From contig BTTF01000027.1 in the NCBI GenBank assembly GCA_036244995.1, positions 1-24,242 on the forward strand: DNA of 24,242 nucleotides, read 5' to 3'. Shown piece by piece: positions 1-7,679 of the stretch. Each line of letters begins with the position of its first letter. Within the stretch, counting starts at the first letter, position 1. The notes under the pieces are model-generated. The model had not been told where the DNA came from, made no database searches, and was given only the letters and a program-made list of their open reading frames with translations. Source of the DNA: BMS3Bbin07 sp036244995 (GTDB lineage Bacteria > Nitrospirota > Thermodesulfovibrionia > Thermodesulfovibrionales > JdFR-85). The translations under genes and the position numbers were made by a program.

Positions 1-1
1 A

Positions 2-799
2 ACAAAAAGGATAAGAAAACTGAGACTACAAAGATTTAACTCTATTGTTTATTTTCATATCCCTTACATCAAGACAGGGGAGTATTTAGCTTTTATAAAT
101 GAACATAAACTGAACCTCGAGATTTATTTTAGTGGTGAGGACATTGAGGCTGCAGACGAAGCCTCAATAGAAGGTTTATTGAATTCCTTTACCTATACCC
201 CCTCCCTGACCGTCCATGGCCCTTTTATGGACCTTTCCCCAGGTGCTGTTGATCCACTGATACGCAAGGTGACCATGGAGAGATTTTTTAGGACCCTCAA
301 TATCTCGGGATTACTCGGGGCAGGAAATGTAGTCTTTCATTCGGGCTACGAGAAGTGGAAATACGAACACAGGACGGATCTGTGGCTGGAAAGCAGTTTA
401 AGAACCTGGGAGCCTGTTTTGGCGCAGGCTGAGGCGAAGGGGCTTACCATCTCCATTGAAAATATATTCGAGGAGGAGCCGGAAAACCTGAGGTTGCTTG
501 CAGAGGCAGTAAACTCCGGAAACTTCGGCTTGTGTTTTGATGCAGGACACTTCAATCTTTTTTCCACGATTTCCCTGAGACAATGGCTGAGTATTGTCAG
601 CCCATATCTCCTGGAGCTTCACCTTCATGACAATGACGGCACCAGAGACTCCCATCTGCCTCCGGGCAAAGGGGTTTTTGATTTTAAGGCATTATTTGAT
701 AATCTGGAAGCTTTCAATGCAGATAACTTTATAGCTACAGTAGAGACACATTCAATTGATGACGTCCGGGAGAGTATCCGGTTCATTAGTGCAGTATAG
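2..799 (+). CDS. Xylose-isomerase-like TIM barrel protein (AP endonuclease family 2 type), 5' end not resolved
   Basis: The frame is open from base 2 to the stop at 797-799. Protein similarity to the sugar-phosphate isomerase/epimerase fold starts near base 50 (YFHIPYIKTGEYLAF, then EIYFSG). Metal-site-like residues of this superfamily are visible in order: VVFHSG, a Glu in SIENIFEEE, FDAGHFN, LHLHDNDG and a C-terminal VETH. The PGKG after the HDNDG segment is also typical. No in-frame ATG lies before the conserved core. Either the gene starts left of the window or a rare start near base 44-47 is used, and a TTG at 179 would cut off the first strand. Substrate cannot be told from sequence; members include sugar isomerases, epimerases and endonuclease IV-like enzymes. 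The gene ends 11 bp before the convergent rimI stop, with no terminator hairpin between. Confidence 0.85.
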   Translation, partial: TKRIRKLRLQRFNSIVYFHIPYIKTGEYLAFINEHKLNLEIYFSGEDIEAADEASIEGLLNSFTYTPSLTVHGPFMDLSPGAVDPLIRKVTMERFFRTLNISGLLGAGNVVFHSGYEKWKYEHRTDLWLESSLRTWEPVLAQAEAKGLTISIENIFEEEPENLRLLAEAVNSGNFGLCFDAGHFNLFSTISLRQWLSIVSPYLLELHLHDNDGTRDSHLPPGKGVFDFKALFDNLEAFNADNFIATVETHSIDDVRESIRFISAV

Positions 800-810
800 T
801 CTCTTTCTTT

Positions 811-1257
811 TCAGGGGAATTGCAGGCCCATTATAACGGCATCTTCTCCTGGAAGAAAATAGTATCCCCTTTTCAGGCCCAGCATACTGAACCCTATGGA
901 TTCATATAATCTAATTGGAGCTGTATTGGATGCCCTGACTTCAAGGAATATCTTTTTGCAACCACAAACGTGGAGTTCTTCAAGAATGGACAGGACCAAC
1001 ATTCTTCCAATGCCCTTTCTTCTGTAGTCAGGCCTTACAGCGAGATTTAATATATGACCTTCATCAACTATGCAGTAGGCACATATATATCCAATCAAGG
1101 AATCTCCTGTCAGGGCAACACGGCAGATGGAGGAGGGATTATTAATCTCTGAAAAGAAGGAGGCCTCTGACCAGGGTGTGGAGAAGGACTCGTTCTCGAT
1201 TGCTGTCACCTCGGGGATGTCGGAAACCGTCATTTCACTGATGGAAATCCTTGTCAT
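811..1257 (-). CDS. rimI: Ribosomal protein bS18-alanine N-acetyltransferase RimI
   Basis: 148 residues, the usual length for RimI, a GNAT-fold enzyme that transfers acetyl from acetyl-CoA to the N-terminal Ala of ribosomal protein S18. The acetyl-CoA pyrophosphate loop is clear as RRKGIG (about residues 81-86), preceded by LNLAVRPDYR. It is followed by FLEVRASNTAPIRLYESIGF, which carries the catalytic Glu and the Tyr of the family. The ATG at 1255-1257 has GAGGTGG about 13 nt upstream; a later Met at codon 9 is a less likely alternative because the N-terminal ISEMT segment fits the family start. It is the last gene of a leftward cluster, 62 bp after the histidine-kinase stop. Other GNAT substrates cannot be excluded, but the whole-length pattern is RimI. 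Confidence 0.9.
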   Translation of the reverse strand: MTRISISEMTVSDIPEVTAIENESFSTPWSEASFFSEINNPSSICRVALTGDSLIGYICAYCIVDEGHILNLAVRPDYRRKGIGRMLVLSILEELHVCGCKKIFLEVRASNTAPIRLYESIGFSMLGLKRGYYFLPGEDAVIMGLQFP

Positions 1258-1319
1258 TATAATAAAAACACCACCTCATTGTTATGGTCCGGGGACTGCG
1301 AGAGTGAGGGATAGCAGAT

Positions 1320-2705
1320 TTACGCATCATCAACCGGCAGTGTTATTGTAAATGTTGCTCCTCCATTTTTATGGTTTTTTACAGAGATATGTCCTCTGTG
1401 GGTTTCAATGATCCATTTTGTTATGGCAAGTCCGAGACCGGAACCACCGGAAAGACGTGACCTTGTCTTGTCAACACGGTAAAACCTTTCAAAAACTCTC
1501 TCCATATCTTTTTCAGGTATTCCTGCCCCTGTGTCGTGAAATGTTACGGTTATACCATGGAAGGACTGTTCTGTTTTTAGAAAGATAGAGCCATTGTCAG
1601 GTGTATACTTCAGCGCATTGTCAAAGAGGTTGGATAAAGCCTCGTCAAGGAGGTCCCTGTCGCTCAGGAATTCGAGGGGCTCCTGATATTCTTCAATTAC
1701 ATTCAGTGACTTTTCCAGTATCTTGTTTTTGTGTCTTTCCACAATGAGGCCGAGCAGTTCGTTAATGTCAACCCATGACTTTCTGAGTTCAATAATATCA
1801 TGGTCGGCCCTTGCAAGGAGCAGGAGGTTATCGCTTATTTTATGAAGTCTGTTTACTTCAAAGAGGTTTTTTTTAAGTATATCCTCATATTCCTCCGGCT
1901 TCCTTTTCCTTCTCAGGGTCACCTCTATGCTGCCTTTAAGGGCGGTAAGGGGTGAACGGATCTCGTGGGAGACATCAGAGGTAAAACGTTTGTGCCCTTC
2001 AACATGTTTCTGGATGCTGTCGAGCATGTCATTAAAGACCCTCACAAGATTTCTGATCTCAAGGCCGGGGGAATCCAGTTGTATCCGTTCCTTTAAATTC
2101 CCTTTCTTTATTTTGTCTGCAGTTTCTGTCAGCCTGACAACCGGGATTATGGTCCTTCCAGCCATGTGATAACCGAAAATGGCTACGGTTATAAGTAGAA
2201 ACGGAAGAAAGAAGAAGAAAAGATTCCTGAGTTCTTTAAGCTCCCCATCCACCTCTTGTAACGAATACCCGAGCCTGAGAATGCTACTCTTATCCACAGG
2301 GAAATGGAGGACCCTGTATGGTTCTCCCCTGAAAGATACGGTATCAAAGGAATAAGCGCCATTAAAAGCCTTATCGATCAAGGACATCTTTACAGGCCAA
2401 CCGAGGTTTCCGGATTTCAGCGATGTAATGGATATCTCTCCGTGAATATTTGAAACCTGCATATATTCATTTCCCGTCTTTTTTATCATTACCTTTCCGA
2501 TTTTGTCCGCATTGTTGTCGGTTATACCCCTGGTTGCTGCAATACGGGCCTCGGCTAATAAAGTGCGGTCAATCTTCTTGATGATGCTGCCTTTGAAGGA
2601 GAGATAAAGAGTTGATACAAAGATGAATATGAGGCAGAGGGTTACAGAAAAGTAGATGAAAGTGAGCTTATGCCTGAAGGTTATAGTCATCTTCTTTAAT
2701 AACAT
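1320..2705 (-). CDS. Membrane sensor histidine kinase (HAMP-HisKA-HATPase_c)
   Basis: Inner-membrane two-component sensor of about 461 residues. One membrane segment lies near residues 14-36, then a periplasmic domain of about 125 residues, and a second, Phe/Leu-rich segment near 162-182. A HAMP domain (about 183-236) follows. The HisKA box SHEIRSPLTALKG carries the phosphorylated His near residue 247. HATPase motifs are the N box (ALSNLFDNALKYT), G1 (DTGAGI), F box (FERFYRVDKTRSR) and G2 (GGSGLGLAI). The periplasmic part has no recognisable ligand motif; the layout resembles CusS-type kinases, but a metal ligand is not shown. The start overlaps the regulator gene: ATG at 2705 is chosen, and TTG at 2711 or ATG at 2690 are possible. 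None has a strong Shine-Dalgarno sequence, suggesting translational coupling to the regulator. Confidence 0.93.
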   Translation of the reverse strand: MLLKKMTITFRHKLTFIYFSVTLCLIFIFVSTLYLSFKGSIIKKIDRTLLAEARIAATRGITDNNADKIGKVMIKKTGNEYMQVSNIHGEISITSLKSGNLGWPVKMSLIDKAFNGAYSFDTVSFRGEPYRVLHFPVDKSSILRLGYSLQEVDGELKELRNLFFFFLPFLLITVAIFGYHMAGRTIIPVVRLTETADKIKKGNLKERIQLDSPGLEIRNLVRVFNDMLDSIQKHVEGHKRFTSDVSHEIRSPLTALKGSIEVTLRRKRKPEEYEDILKKNLFEVNRLHKISDNLLLLARADHDIIELRKSWVDINELLGLIVERHKNKILEKSLNVIEEYQEPLEFLSDRDLLDEALSNLFDNALKYTPDNGSIFLKTEQSFHGITVTFHDTGAGIPEKDMERVFERFYRVDKTRSRLSGGSGLGLAITKWIIETHRGHISVKNHKNGGATFTITLPVDDA

Positions 2706-3354
2706 AACCAATACCGCGTACGGTATGGATGAATTTTTTCAAAAAATCGCGATCGGTTTTATCTCTGAGAAAATTGATATGTACATCAACCACGTTTGTG
2801 TTGGGATCAAAGTTGTATCCCCATACATTCTGGAGTATCTGGGTGCGTGTGAGAACCTTGTTTTTGTTCTTTAAGAGGTATTCAAGGAGGGCGAACTCTT
2901 TTGGCCTGAGGTATATCTCCTTATCCGACCTTGTGACTTTTCTTGTTATAGGGTCGATTTTGAGGTCTCCGCAACGGAGCGGTTCAACAGGAAACTCTCT
3001 CCTTCTTGCAAGTGCCCTTATTCGGGCAAGGAGTTCTTCAAAGGAAAAGGGTTTTGTGAGATAATCGTCAGCCCCGCTGTCAAGTCCCTTTACCTTGTCC
3101 TCTACAGTATCCCTTGCAGTGAGCATGAGGACAGGTGTATGAATCCCCTTCATCCTGATCAGCCTGCAAAGGTCCAATCCGTCAATTTCAGGCAGCATTA
3201 CGTCGAGTATAATGAGGTTGTAGTCAGTTGTTGTTGCCAGTAGAAAACCGTCTTTTCCGTTAGTCGCAACATCTACCTTGTGGGTTTCTTCTTCCAGCCC
3301 CGTCTTTATGAAAGAAGCGACGTTTTCTTCATCTTCGACCACAAGTATTTTCAT
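2668..3354 (-). CDS. OmpR-family response regulator
   Basis: 228-residue DNA-binding response regulator, cognate partner of the overlapping histidine kinase. The receiver domain (1-118) has the acidic pocket (VVEDEE, Asp8), the phosphoacceptor Asp51 in LIILDVMLPEIDG, Thr79 in MLTARD and Lys101 in YLTKPF. The C-terminal winged helix (about 127-222) shows LRPKEFALLEYLLKN and NVVDVHINFLRDKTD, then the wing HTVRGIGYVI. The ATG at 3354 has GGGAGG about 10 nt upstream. Only 21 bp separate it from the universal stress protein gene, so the two are probably one transcript. Its regulon cannot be read from the sequence; close linkage to a stress protein suggests envelope or redox stress control (inference). 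Confidence 0.95.
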   Translation of the reverse strand: MKILVVEDEENVASFIKTGLEEETHKVDVATNGKDGFLLATTTDYNLIILDVMLPEIDGLDLCRLIRMKGIHTPVLMLTARDTVEDKVKGLDSGADDYLTKPFSFEELLARIRALARRREFPVEPLRCGDLKIDPITRKVTRSDKEIYLRPKEFALLEYLLKNKNKVLTRTQILQNVWGYNFDPNTNVVDVHINFLRDKTDRDFLKKFIHTVRGIGYVIKEDDYNLQA

Positions 3355-3375
3355 CAGAATGCTTCCTCCCTGGCT

Positions 3376-3810
3376 TTATTTTACCACGAGAACCGGGCAG
3401 TGTGCGTGGTCGAGAACCTTTGAGGAAACGCTGCCGAGCAGGAATCTAGTGGCCCCGTGACGTCCATAGGAACCTGTAACAATCAGGTTGACCTTCATCT
3501 TTTTTGCGGTGTCAAGGATTACCTCGGCAGGGTCGCCCTGTCTGACAAGGGTTTTATGTTCGATAGGGTGAGAGGCGAGGGCGCTCCTTACCTTTTCCAT
3601 GGTCTTGTTTGTCTCTTCGGTAAGGGCTTCCATGATCCTCTGACGGTCGAAGTCCGTTAGCTCGGTAAGGTGTAATTCAGGTACAACGGAGAGGACGTAG
3701 AGTATGGAATCGAACTTTACCGCTATCTCTACAGCTATCTTGAGGGCCTTGTTCGAATTTTTTGAGCCATCATGGGCGATGAGGATTTTTTTCATGGTGT
3801 TTTTTATCAT
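3376..3810 (-). CDS. Universal stress protein, UspA family (ATP-binding type)
   Basis: 144 residues, one Usp domain. The first strand KKILIAHDGS carries the Asp that contacts adenine in ATP-binding members. The C-terminal nucleotide loop is complete: a Gly pair in TGSYGRHG, then GS nine residues later (FLLGSVSSKVLDHAHCPVLVVK). This indicates the MJ0577-like ATP-binding subgroup rather than the UspA type that lacks the loop. The start at 3810 has AGGAGG with a 6-nt gap; the Met five codons later (MKKIL) is an alternative. It is first in the leftward cluster usp-regulator-kinase-rimI. Its role is presumably cytoplasmic stress survival; the exact function is unknown for this family. Confidence 0.93.
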   Translation of the reverse strand: MIKNTMKKILIAHDGSKNSNKALKIAVEIAVKFDSILYVLSVVPELHLTELTDFDRQRIMEALTEETNKTMEKVRSALASHPIEHKTLVRQGDPAEVILDTAKKMKVNLIVTGSYGRHGATRFLLGSVSSKVLDHAHCPVLVVK

Positions 3811-3966
3811 TCTATTCCTCCTGCGATTATTTCAGGGTATTGTCAGCTCTTTGCCCGGTATCCGGATCAACAACAATTAATATAATGATAACATATAATG
3901 CTATTTTTCAGTAGGTAGCAGGGCTTTTCAGGCTGTTGTGTGGAAATCCCCGCATGCAATTCCTTC

Positions 3967-3995
3967 TTGACAAAAACATAAAAATATAATAATAT
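3967..3995 (+). promoter_or_regulatory. Sigma-70-like promoter for metK
   Basis: A perfect TTGACA (3967-3972), a 17-bp spacer and TAATAT (3990-3995, 4 of 6 matches to consensus) give a predicted start near 4002. This would make a leader of about 170 nt before metK. It is the only perfect -35 in this spacer. Confidence 0.6.
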
Positions 3996-4070
3996 TTGAA
4001 TGTAAAAGGACTGAAGGGTTCAGGAAGAGTTTAAAGGTTATGTGAGACCACAGAGGAGATTATAGTGCAA

Positions 4071-4106
4071 GGTATATGCAGGGAAGTTGTATACCGGAGT
4101 TTTTTT
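4071..4106 (+). terminator. Attenuator-like hairpin with U-tract in the metK leader
   Basis: GGTATA (4071-4076) pairs with TATACC (4090-4095) around a 13-nt loop. After GGAG comes a run of seven T (4100-4106), then C and more T. Placed about 70 nt downstream of the predicted start and about 65 nt before metK, it could terminate a short leader RNA or act in attenuation. The stem is only 6 bp and AT-rich, so it may be inefficient alone. Confidence 0.4.
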
Positions 4107-4172
4107 CTTTTAATTTTTGGGTATAAACGTTTATTATATTAGACCAATATTTTCATTCAGGGAGGTGAGGCT

Positions 4173-5324
4173 ATGCCGAGAAGGAACTATTTTTTTACTT
4201 CTGAATCAGTAACAGAGGGGCATCCTGACAAGATTGCCGATCAGATATCCGATGCAATACTGGATGCTATACTTTCAGAGGACCCCTATGGCAGGGTTGC
4301 CTGTGAAACGCTTACAACAACCGGTCTTGTCTTTGTTTCAGGTGAGATCACCACAAGCTGTTATGTCCATATACCGGAGCTTGTCAGGGAGACCATAAAA
4401 GATATCGGGTATACAAGGGCGAAATACGGATTTGATTATGAGACCTGTGCTGTAGTCACAGCAATTGACCGTCAATCAGGTGATATAGCCATGGGAGTGG
4501 ATACAGGGGGTGCCGGAGATCAGGGACTTATGTTTGGTTTTGCATGTAACGAAACCCCTGAACTGATGCCGCTTCCTATTATGCTTGCCCACAAGTTTGC
4601 CAGAAGGCTTTCAGAGGTGAGGAAAAAGGATATACTGGGCTATCTGAGACCGGACGGGAAGACGCAGGTGACCATTGAATACAGGGAGGGCAAGCCCTAC
4701 AGGATTGATTCCATTGTGGTTTCAACACAGCATAACCCTGACGTGACGCTCAAGGAGATAAGAGAGGATATTATAGAGAAGGTAGTAAAACCTGTTGTGC
4801 CTAACGAACTTCTTGATGAAGAGAATGTAAAATATCATATTAATCCAACCGGCAGATTTGTTGTTGGTGGCCCCATGGGTGATACGGGGCTGACAGGCAG
4901 AAAGATAATCGTTGACACCTATGGAGGCGTTTCCAGGCATGGCGGGGGGTGTTTTTCAGGTAAAGACCCGACAAAGGTGGACCGTTCAGGGGCTTACATG
5001 GCGCGTTATATTGCCAAAAACATTGTAGCTGCAGGTCTTGCCGACAGGGCAGAGGTCCAGGTTGCTTATGCCATCGGAATTCCTGAGCCGGTATCCATAC
5101 TTGTTGACGGGTTTGGTACTGAAAAGATTCCCTATCAGGATATCGTTACGCTTGTGAGAAAGAACTTCGACCTGACACCAAAAGGGATTATGGAGACCCT
5201 TGACCTGAGAAGGCCGATTTATAAGAAAACCGCTGTTTACGGTCACTTCGGCAGGAATGATGATGATTTTACCTGGGAAAAGACTGACCGTGCCGAGACC
5301 CTGAGAAAGCAGGCAGGGCTATAA
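4173..5324 (+). CDS. metK: S-adenosylmethionine synthetase
   Basis: 383-residue cytoplasmic enzyme that makes S-adenosylmethionine from ATP and methionine, releasing phosphate and pyrophosphate. Family signatures are complete: FTSESVTEGHPDK at the start, the GAGDQGLMFGFA hexapeptide region (about 111-122), TGRKIIVDTYGG, and the P-loop-like GGGCFSGKDPTKVDRSGAY. The length equals that of the bacterial enzyme. The ATG is preceded by GGGAGGTGA at good spacing. The product feeds both neighbouring methyl chemistry (RlmN next door, radical SAM and methyl donor) and CheR. The upstream leader may regulate it. It is followed by rlmN after a 102-bp gap on the same strand. Confidence 0.98.
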   Translation: MPRRNYFFTSESVTEGHPDKIADQISDAILDAILSEDPYGRVACETLTTTGLVFVSGEITTSCYVHIPELVRETIKDIGYTRAKYGFDYETCAVVTAIDRQSGDIAMGVDTGGAGDQGLMFGFACNETPELMPLPIMLAHKFARRLSEVRKKDILGYLRPDGKTQVTIEYREGKPYRIDSIVVSTQHNPDVTLKEIREDIIEKVVKPVVPNELLDEENVKYHINPTGRFVVGGPMGDTGLTGRKIIVDTYGGVSRHGGGCFSGKDPTKVDRSGAYMARYIAKNIVAAGLADRAEVQVAYAIGIPEPVSILVDGFGTEKIPYQDIVTLVRKNFDLTPKGIMETLDLRRPIYKKTAVYGHFGRNDDDFTWEKTDRAETLRKQAGL

Positions 5325-5366
5325 AAGAAGGATGGATAGTTTTGGAGTAATGGAGTAAAGACAATA

Positions 5367-5395
5367 TTACTTCCTTCCGATAAGTAAGGCTTTTT
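5367..5395 (+). terminator. Weak hairpin plus T-run between metK and rlmN
   Basis: TTACTT (5367-5372) pairs with AAGTAA (5382-5387) around a 9-nt loop. After GGC comes TTTTT (5391-5395). The stem is AT-rich, so it is at best a leaky terminator; metK and rlmN may still be partly co-transcribed. Confidence 0.3.
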
Positions 5396-5426
5396 ATTAC
5401 TGGATTCGGGTTAGTAATTAATATTT

Positions 5427-6467
5427 ATGGTTAATCTTAAGGCACTTTCAGAGGAGGAACTCACCGGGTTTCTCCTCTCTCTTGACCTTCCCCTATTCAG
5501 GGTGAAACAACTCCTTTACTGGATGTATGAGAAAAGGGCCCTCCATATACAGGACATAACAGAACTGTCAAAAGCGCTAAGGGAGAGGCTTTCAAAGATA
5601 GCCTGTATCAGTAATCTCAAACTCCTTGACCGCAGGGTGTCAATTGACGGGACCGAAAAGTTCCTTTTCGGGCTTGATGACGGCGAAGCCATTGAGGCTG
5701 TTTTAATACCTGATGCTGACAGACTTACACTGTGTGTCTCTTCCCAGATTGGCTGTGCAATGGGTTGCAGGTTCTGTCTCACCGGGAAGATGGGTTTTAT
5801 CAGAAACCTCCAGGCCCATGAAATAGTGGATCAGGTGATAGCGGTACAGAGATTAATCGGACCGCGGATGACGACAAATATTGTCTTTATGGGGATGGGA
5901 GAACCCATGAATAACCTTGATAATGTCGCTCACGCCCTTAAGAGGATGAACAGTCTGTTAAAGATATCCAGAAGGAGGATTACGGTCTCGACCTCCGGTG
6001 TTGTTCCCGGAATAAGGAGATTGGCAGCCCTTACCCCGGCTGTAAACCTTGCCGTATCACTAAATGCCGTAACTGATGATGTGAGAGGGTATATAATGCC
6101 TGTTAACAGGCGCTACCCTGTCAGTACACTCATACGGGCATGCAGGGAGTATCCCCTTGAACAGCGCAGAAGGATAACCTTTGAGTATATACTGTTTGAA
6201 GGCCTCAATGACTCCTCCGGGGATGCTGACAGGCTTGTGAATCTTCTCAAGGGGATTCCTTCGAAGGTTAATCTCATTCCCTTTAACCCTTATGATGGGG
6301 CCGAGTTCAGGAGGCCGCAGGAGGAGAGGGTGCAGTTCTTCAGGAGTTTGTTACAGACAGGAGGCCTTACAGCGATTGTGAGGAAGAGTAAGGGGCAGGA
6401 TATACTGGCTGCCTGTGGTCAGTTGAGGGGATATTACAAGGGCAGGGTCTCCTGCCAATGTGTTTGA
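5427..6467 (+). CDS. rlmN: Dual-specificity 23S rRNA/tRNA adenine-C2 methyltransferase RlmN
   Basis: 346-residue radical SAM enzyme that methylates C2 of A2503 in 23S rRNA and A37 of some tRNAs. The N-terminal helical domain starts with the family pattern (LFRVKQLLYWMYEK, ITELSKALRERL). The radical SAM Cx3Cx2C cluster motif is GCAMGCRFCLTGKMG (Cys near 111, 115 and 118), followed by MGMGEPMNN. The methyl-carrying Cys is retained near the end in KGQDILAACGQL, and a short Cys-containing tail follows. This marks an active RlmN/Cfr-type enzyme, and full-length similarity favours RlmN over Cfr. The ATG at 5427 has no strong Shine-Dalgarno sequence. The stop lies only 2 bp from the stop of convergent cheY2, with no terminator between. 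Confidence 0.96.
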   Translation: MVNLKALSEEELTGFLLSLDLPLFRVKQLLYWMYEKRALHIQDITELSKALRERLSKIACISNLKLLDRRVSIDGTEKFLFGLDDGEAIEAVLIPDADRLTLCVSSQIGCAMGCRFCLTGKMGFIRNLQAHEIVDQVIAVQRLIGPRMTTNIVFMGMGEPMNNLDNVAHALKRMNSLLKISRRRITVSTSGVVPGIRRLAALTPAVNLAVSLNAVTDDVRGYIMPVNRRYPVSTLIRACREYPLEQRRRITFEYILFEGLNDSSGDADRLVNLLKGIPSKVNLIPFNPYDGAEFRRPQEERVQFFRSLLQTGGLTAIVRKSKGQDILAACGQLRGYYKGRVSCQCV

Positions 6468-6469
6468 AA

Positions 6470-6841
6470 CTACCTTTTGTCAAGCTGCTGTGTTACCAGT
6501 TTAATCAGTTCCTGGGTCTGTATGGGTTTTGGAAGGTAGGCGTCGGCGCCTATGTCCATTGCCTTTTTTCTGTCCTCCTCAGCCCCCTCGGTAGTTATTA
6601 TTATTATGGGTATATCCCTGAATTCCGAACTTCCCCTCACGAGACTTACCAGTTTCAGTCCGTCCATTACAGGCATGTTTATATCGGCAAGGATAATGTC
6701 GGCCTTCTCTGATGACAGCTTTTTAAGGGCGTCAACCCCGTCTGTGGCTTCTATGACCTTTGACCCGGGGATTCGGCGCATGGCGAAGCTTATAAGTTGT
6801 CTCATTGTTGGTGAATCTTCAACTATGAGGATAGTTGGCAT
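6470..6841 (-). CDS. cheY: CheY-like single-domain response regulator (cheY2)
   Basis: 123-residue stand-alone receiver, last gene of the chemosensory operon. The acidic pocket is in LIVEDS (Asp9), the phosphoacceptor is Asp53 in ADINMPVMDG, followed by IIITTEG (Thr near 83) and Lys105 in YLPKP. No output domain is present. It should accept phosphate from CheA encoded upstream in the operon. With cheY1 it makes two receivers in one system, so one may drive output while the other acts as a phosphate sink or partner of the GAF protein (inference). AAGGAGGGG precedes the ATG. The GAF-protein stop is 10 bp upstream. Confidence 0.94.
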   Translation of the reverse strand: MPTILIVEDSPTMRQLISFAMRRIPGSKVIEATDGVDALKKLSSEKADIILADINMPVMDGLKLVSLVRGSSEFRDIPIIIITTEGAEEDRKKAMDIGADAYLPKPIQTQELIKLVTQQLDKR

Positions 6842-6851
6842 GACCCCTCCT

Positions 6852-7679
6852 TTATTGTATTGGTTTTCCCTTCAGAAGTTCGAGGAAGTTCCGGATAGTT
6901 GTGAACTCACTCTCAGACCGGCTATATAACCGGGATGAGAATATGGCAGTGGCTGCATGGCCTGCCAGAAGATTGAACAGTTCGTAATCAACATTGGAGA
7001 AACCGGTCTTCTGGTCGAGGAAGGAATAGATTGCAATCACACCAATCACATGTTCTTTGATCTTAAGTGGTATACAGACAATGGGTTTTGCGGGATCCTC
7101 TGATTCCGTGTGAATCGGGTCGTCTGAAAAGTAGCTCTCCCCTTCCCTGACCACTTCTCCTGTAACTCCATCGCCTATCGGAATTTTTGTGCTATTGTCC
7201 ATGCCGATACCCTCTGAGGCAATTGGTTCCAAATCTTCCAGCCTTTCATCGAGTAACATTACAGAAAACTTCCTTGCACCTATCAGGTTAATTATGATTT
7301 CAAGGACTATCTTCAGGACCTCTTCATAATCGAGTGTTGAATGGAGCTGGTAACTTGCTACATACATATTGGCGAGGTTATTGTTTTCTTCTGCTACAAG
7401 CACATATTTCTGCGCAAAGTCCCTGTTCTCTGTCTCAACTTTTCTGAACCTTTTCTTCAGGGATTCTGTCTCATCTTCAAGCATTCTGATATGGTCTTCA
7501 TAATTCCTTATCTTTGCTGCGTTGGAATCCTGTGCATGGGCTTCTTCAAGTTCTGCAATCCTGAACCGGAGGTCTTCGTTCTCCTTAAGGAGGTCTCTGG
7601 TAAATTCCTCCCCCTTTTTGAATATCTGTAAAAACTCGTCTGCCTTTTTCAGGATGCCGGGCTCCTTATCCTTATCCAT
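6852..7679 (-). CDS. Coiled-coil plus GAF domain protein of the chemosensory operon
   Basis: 275-residue cytoplasmic protein without membrane segments. Residues about 8-110 are charged and heptad-like (for example ENEDLRFRIAELEEAHAQ) and should form a parallel coiled coil. Residues about 115-255 fit a GAF domain: LHSTLDYEEVLKIVLEIII, a FSVMLLDE strand, IPIGDGVTGEV, IVCIPLKIKEHVIGVIAIYS and a final helix with LAGHAATAI. No kinase, cyclase or receiver output follows, and no Cys pair for a cofactor is seen. The start overlaps the end of cheB by 8 bp, so it is made with the adaptation enzymes. It may sense a small ligand or scaffold the signalling complex, but neither can be proved here. Confidence 0.85.
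   Translation of the reverse strand: MDKDKEPGILKKADEFLQIFKKGEEFTRDLLKENEDLRFRIAELEEAHAQDSNAAKIRNYEDHIRMLEDETESLKKRFRKVETENRDFAQKYVLVAEENNNLANMYVASYQLHSTLDYEEVLKIVLEIIINLIGARKFSVMLLDERLEDLEPIASEGIGMDNSTKIPIGDGVTGEVVREGESYFSDDPIHTESEDPAKPIVCIPLKIKEHVIGVIAIYSFLDQKTGFSNVDYELFNLLAGHAATAIFSSRLYSRSESEFTTIRNFLELLKGKPIQ

Larger units (their letters stand above)
3811..4172. other. Divergent spacer between usp and metK
   Basis: This 362-bp AT-rich spacer has no convincing open frame. It contains a rightward sigma-70-like promoter (3967-3995). Downstream, the predicted metK leader RNA carries small hairpins: CTGAA-ggg-TTCAG at 4011-4023, a weak GGTT/GACC at 4036-4049, and the terminator-like hairpin at 4071-4095. 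I looked for SAM-I/IV, SAM-II and SMK signatures in the leader and did not recognise any. A leftward usp promoter must also lie here, but only AT-rich -10-like strings were seen on that strand, with no good -35. Confidence 0.6.

Noticed and set aside
4002..4172. Known SAM-I, SAM-II or SMK-box riboswitch before metK
   Set aside because: None of the conserved core strings of those classes was seen; only generic hairpins and a terminator-like stem are present.
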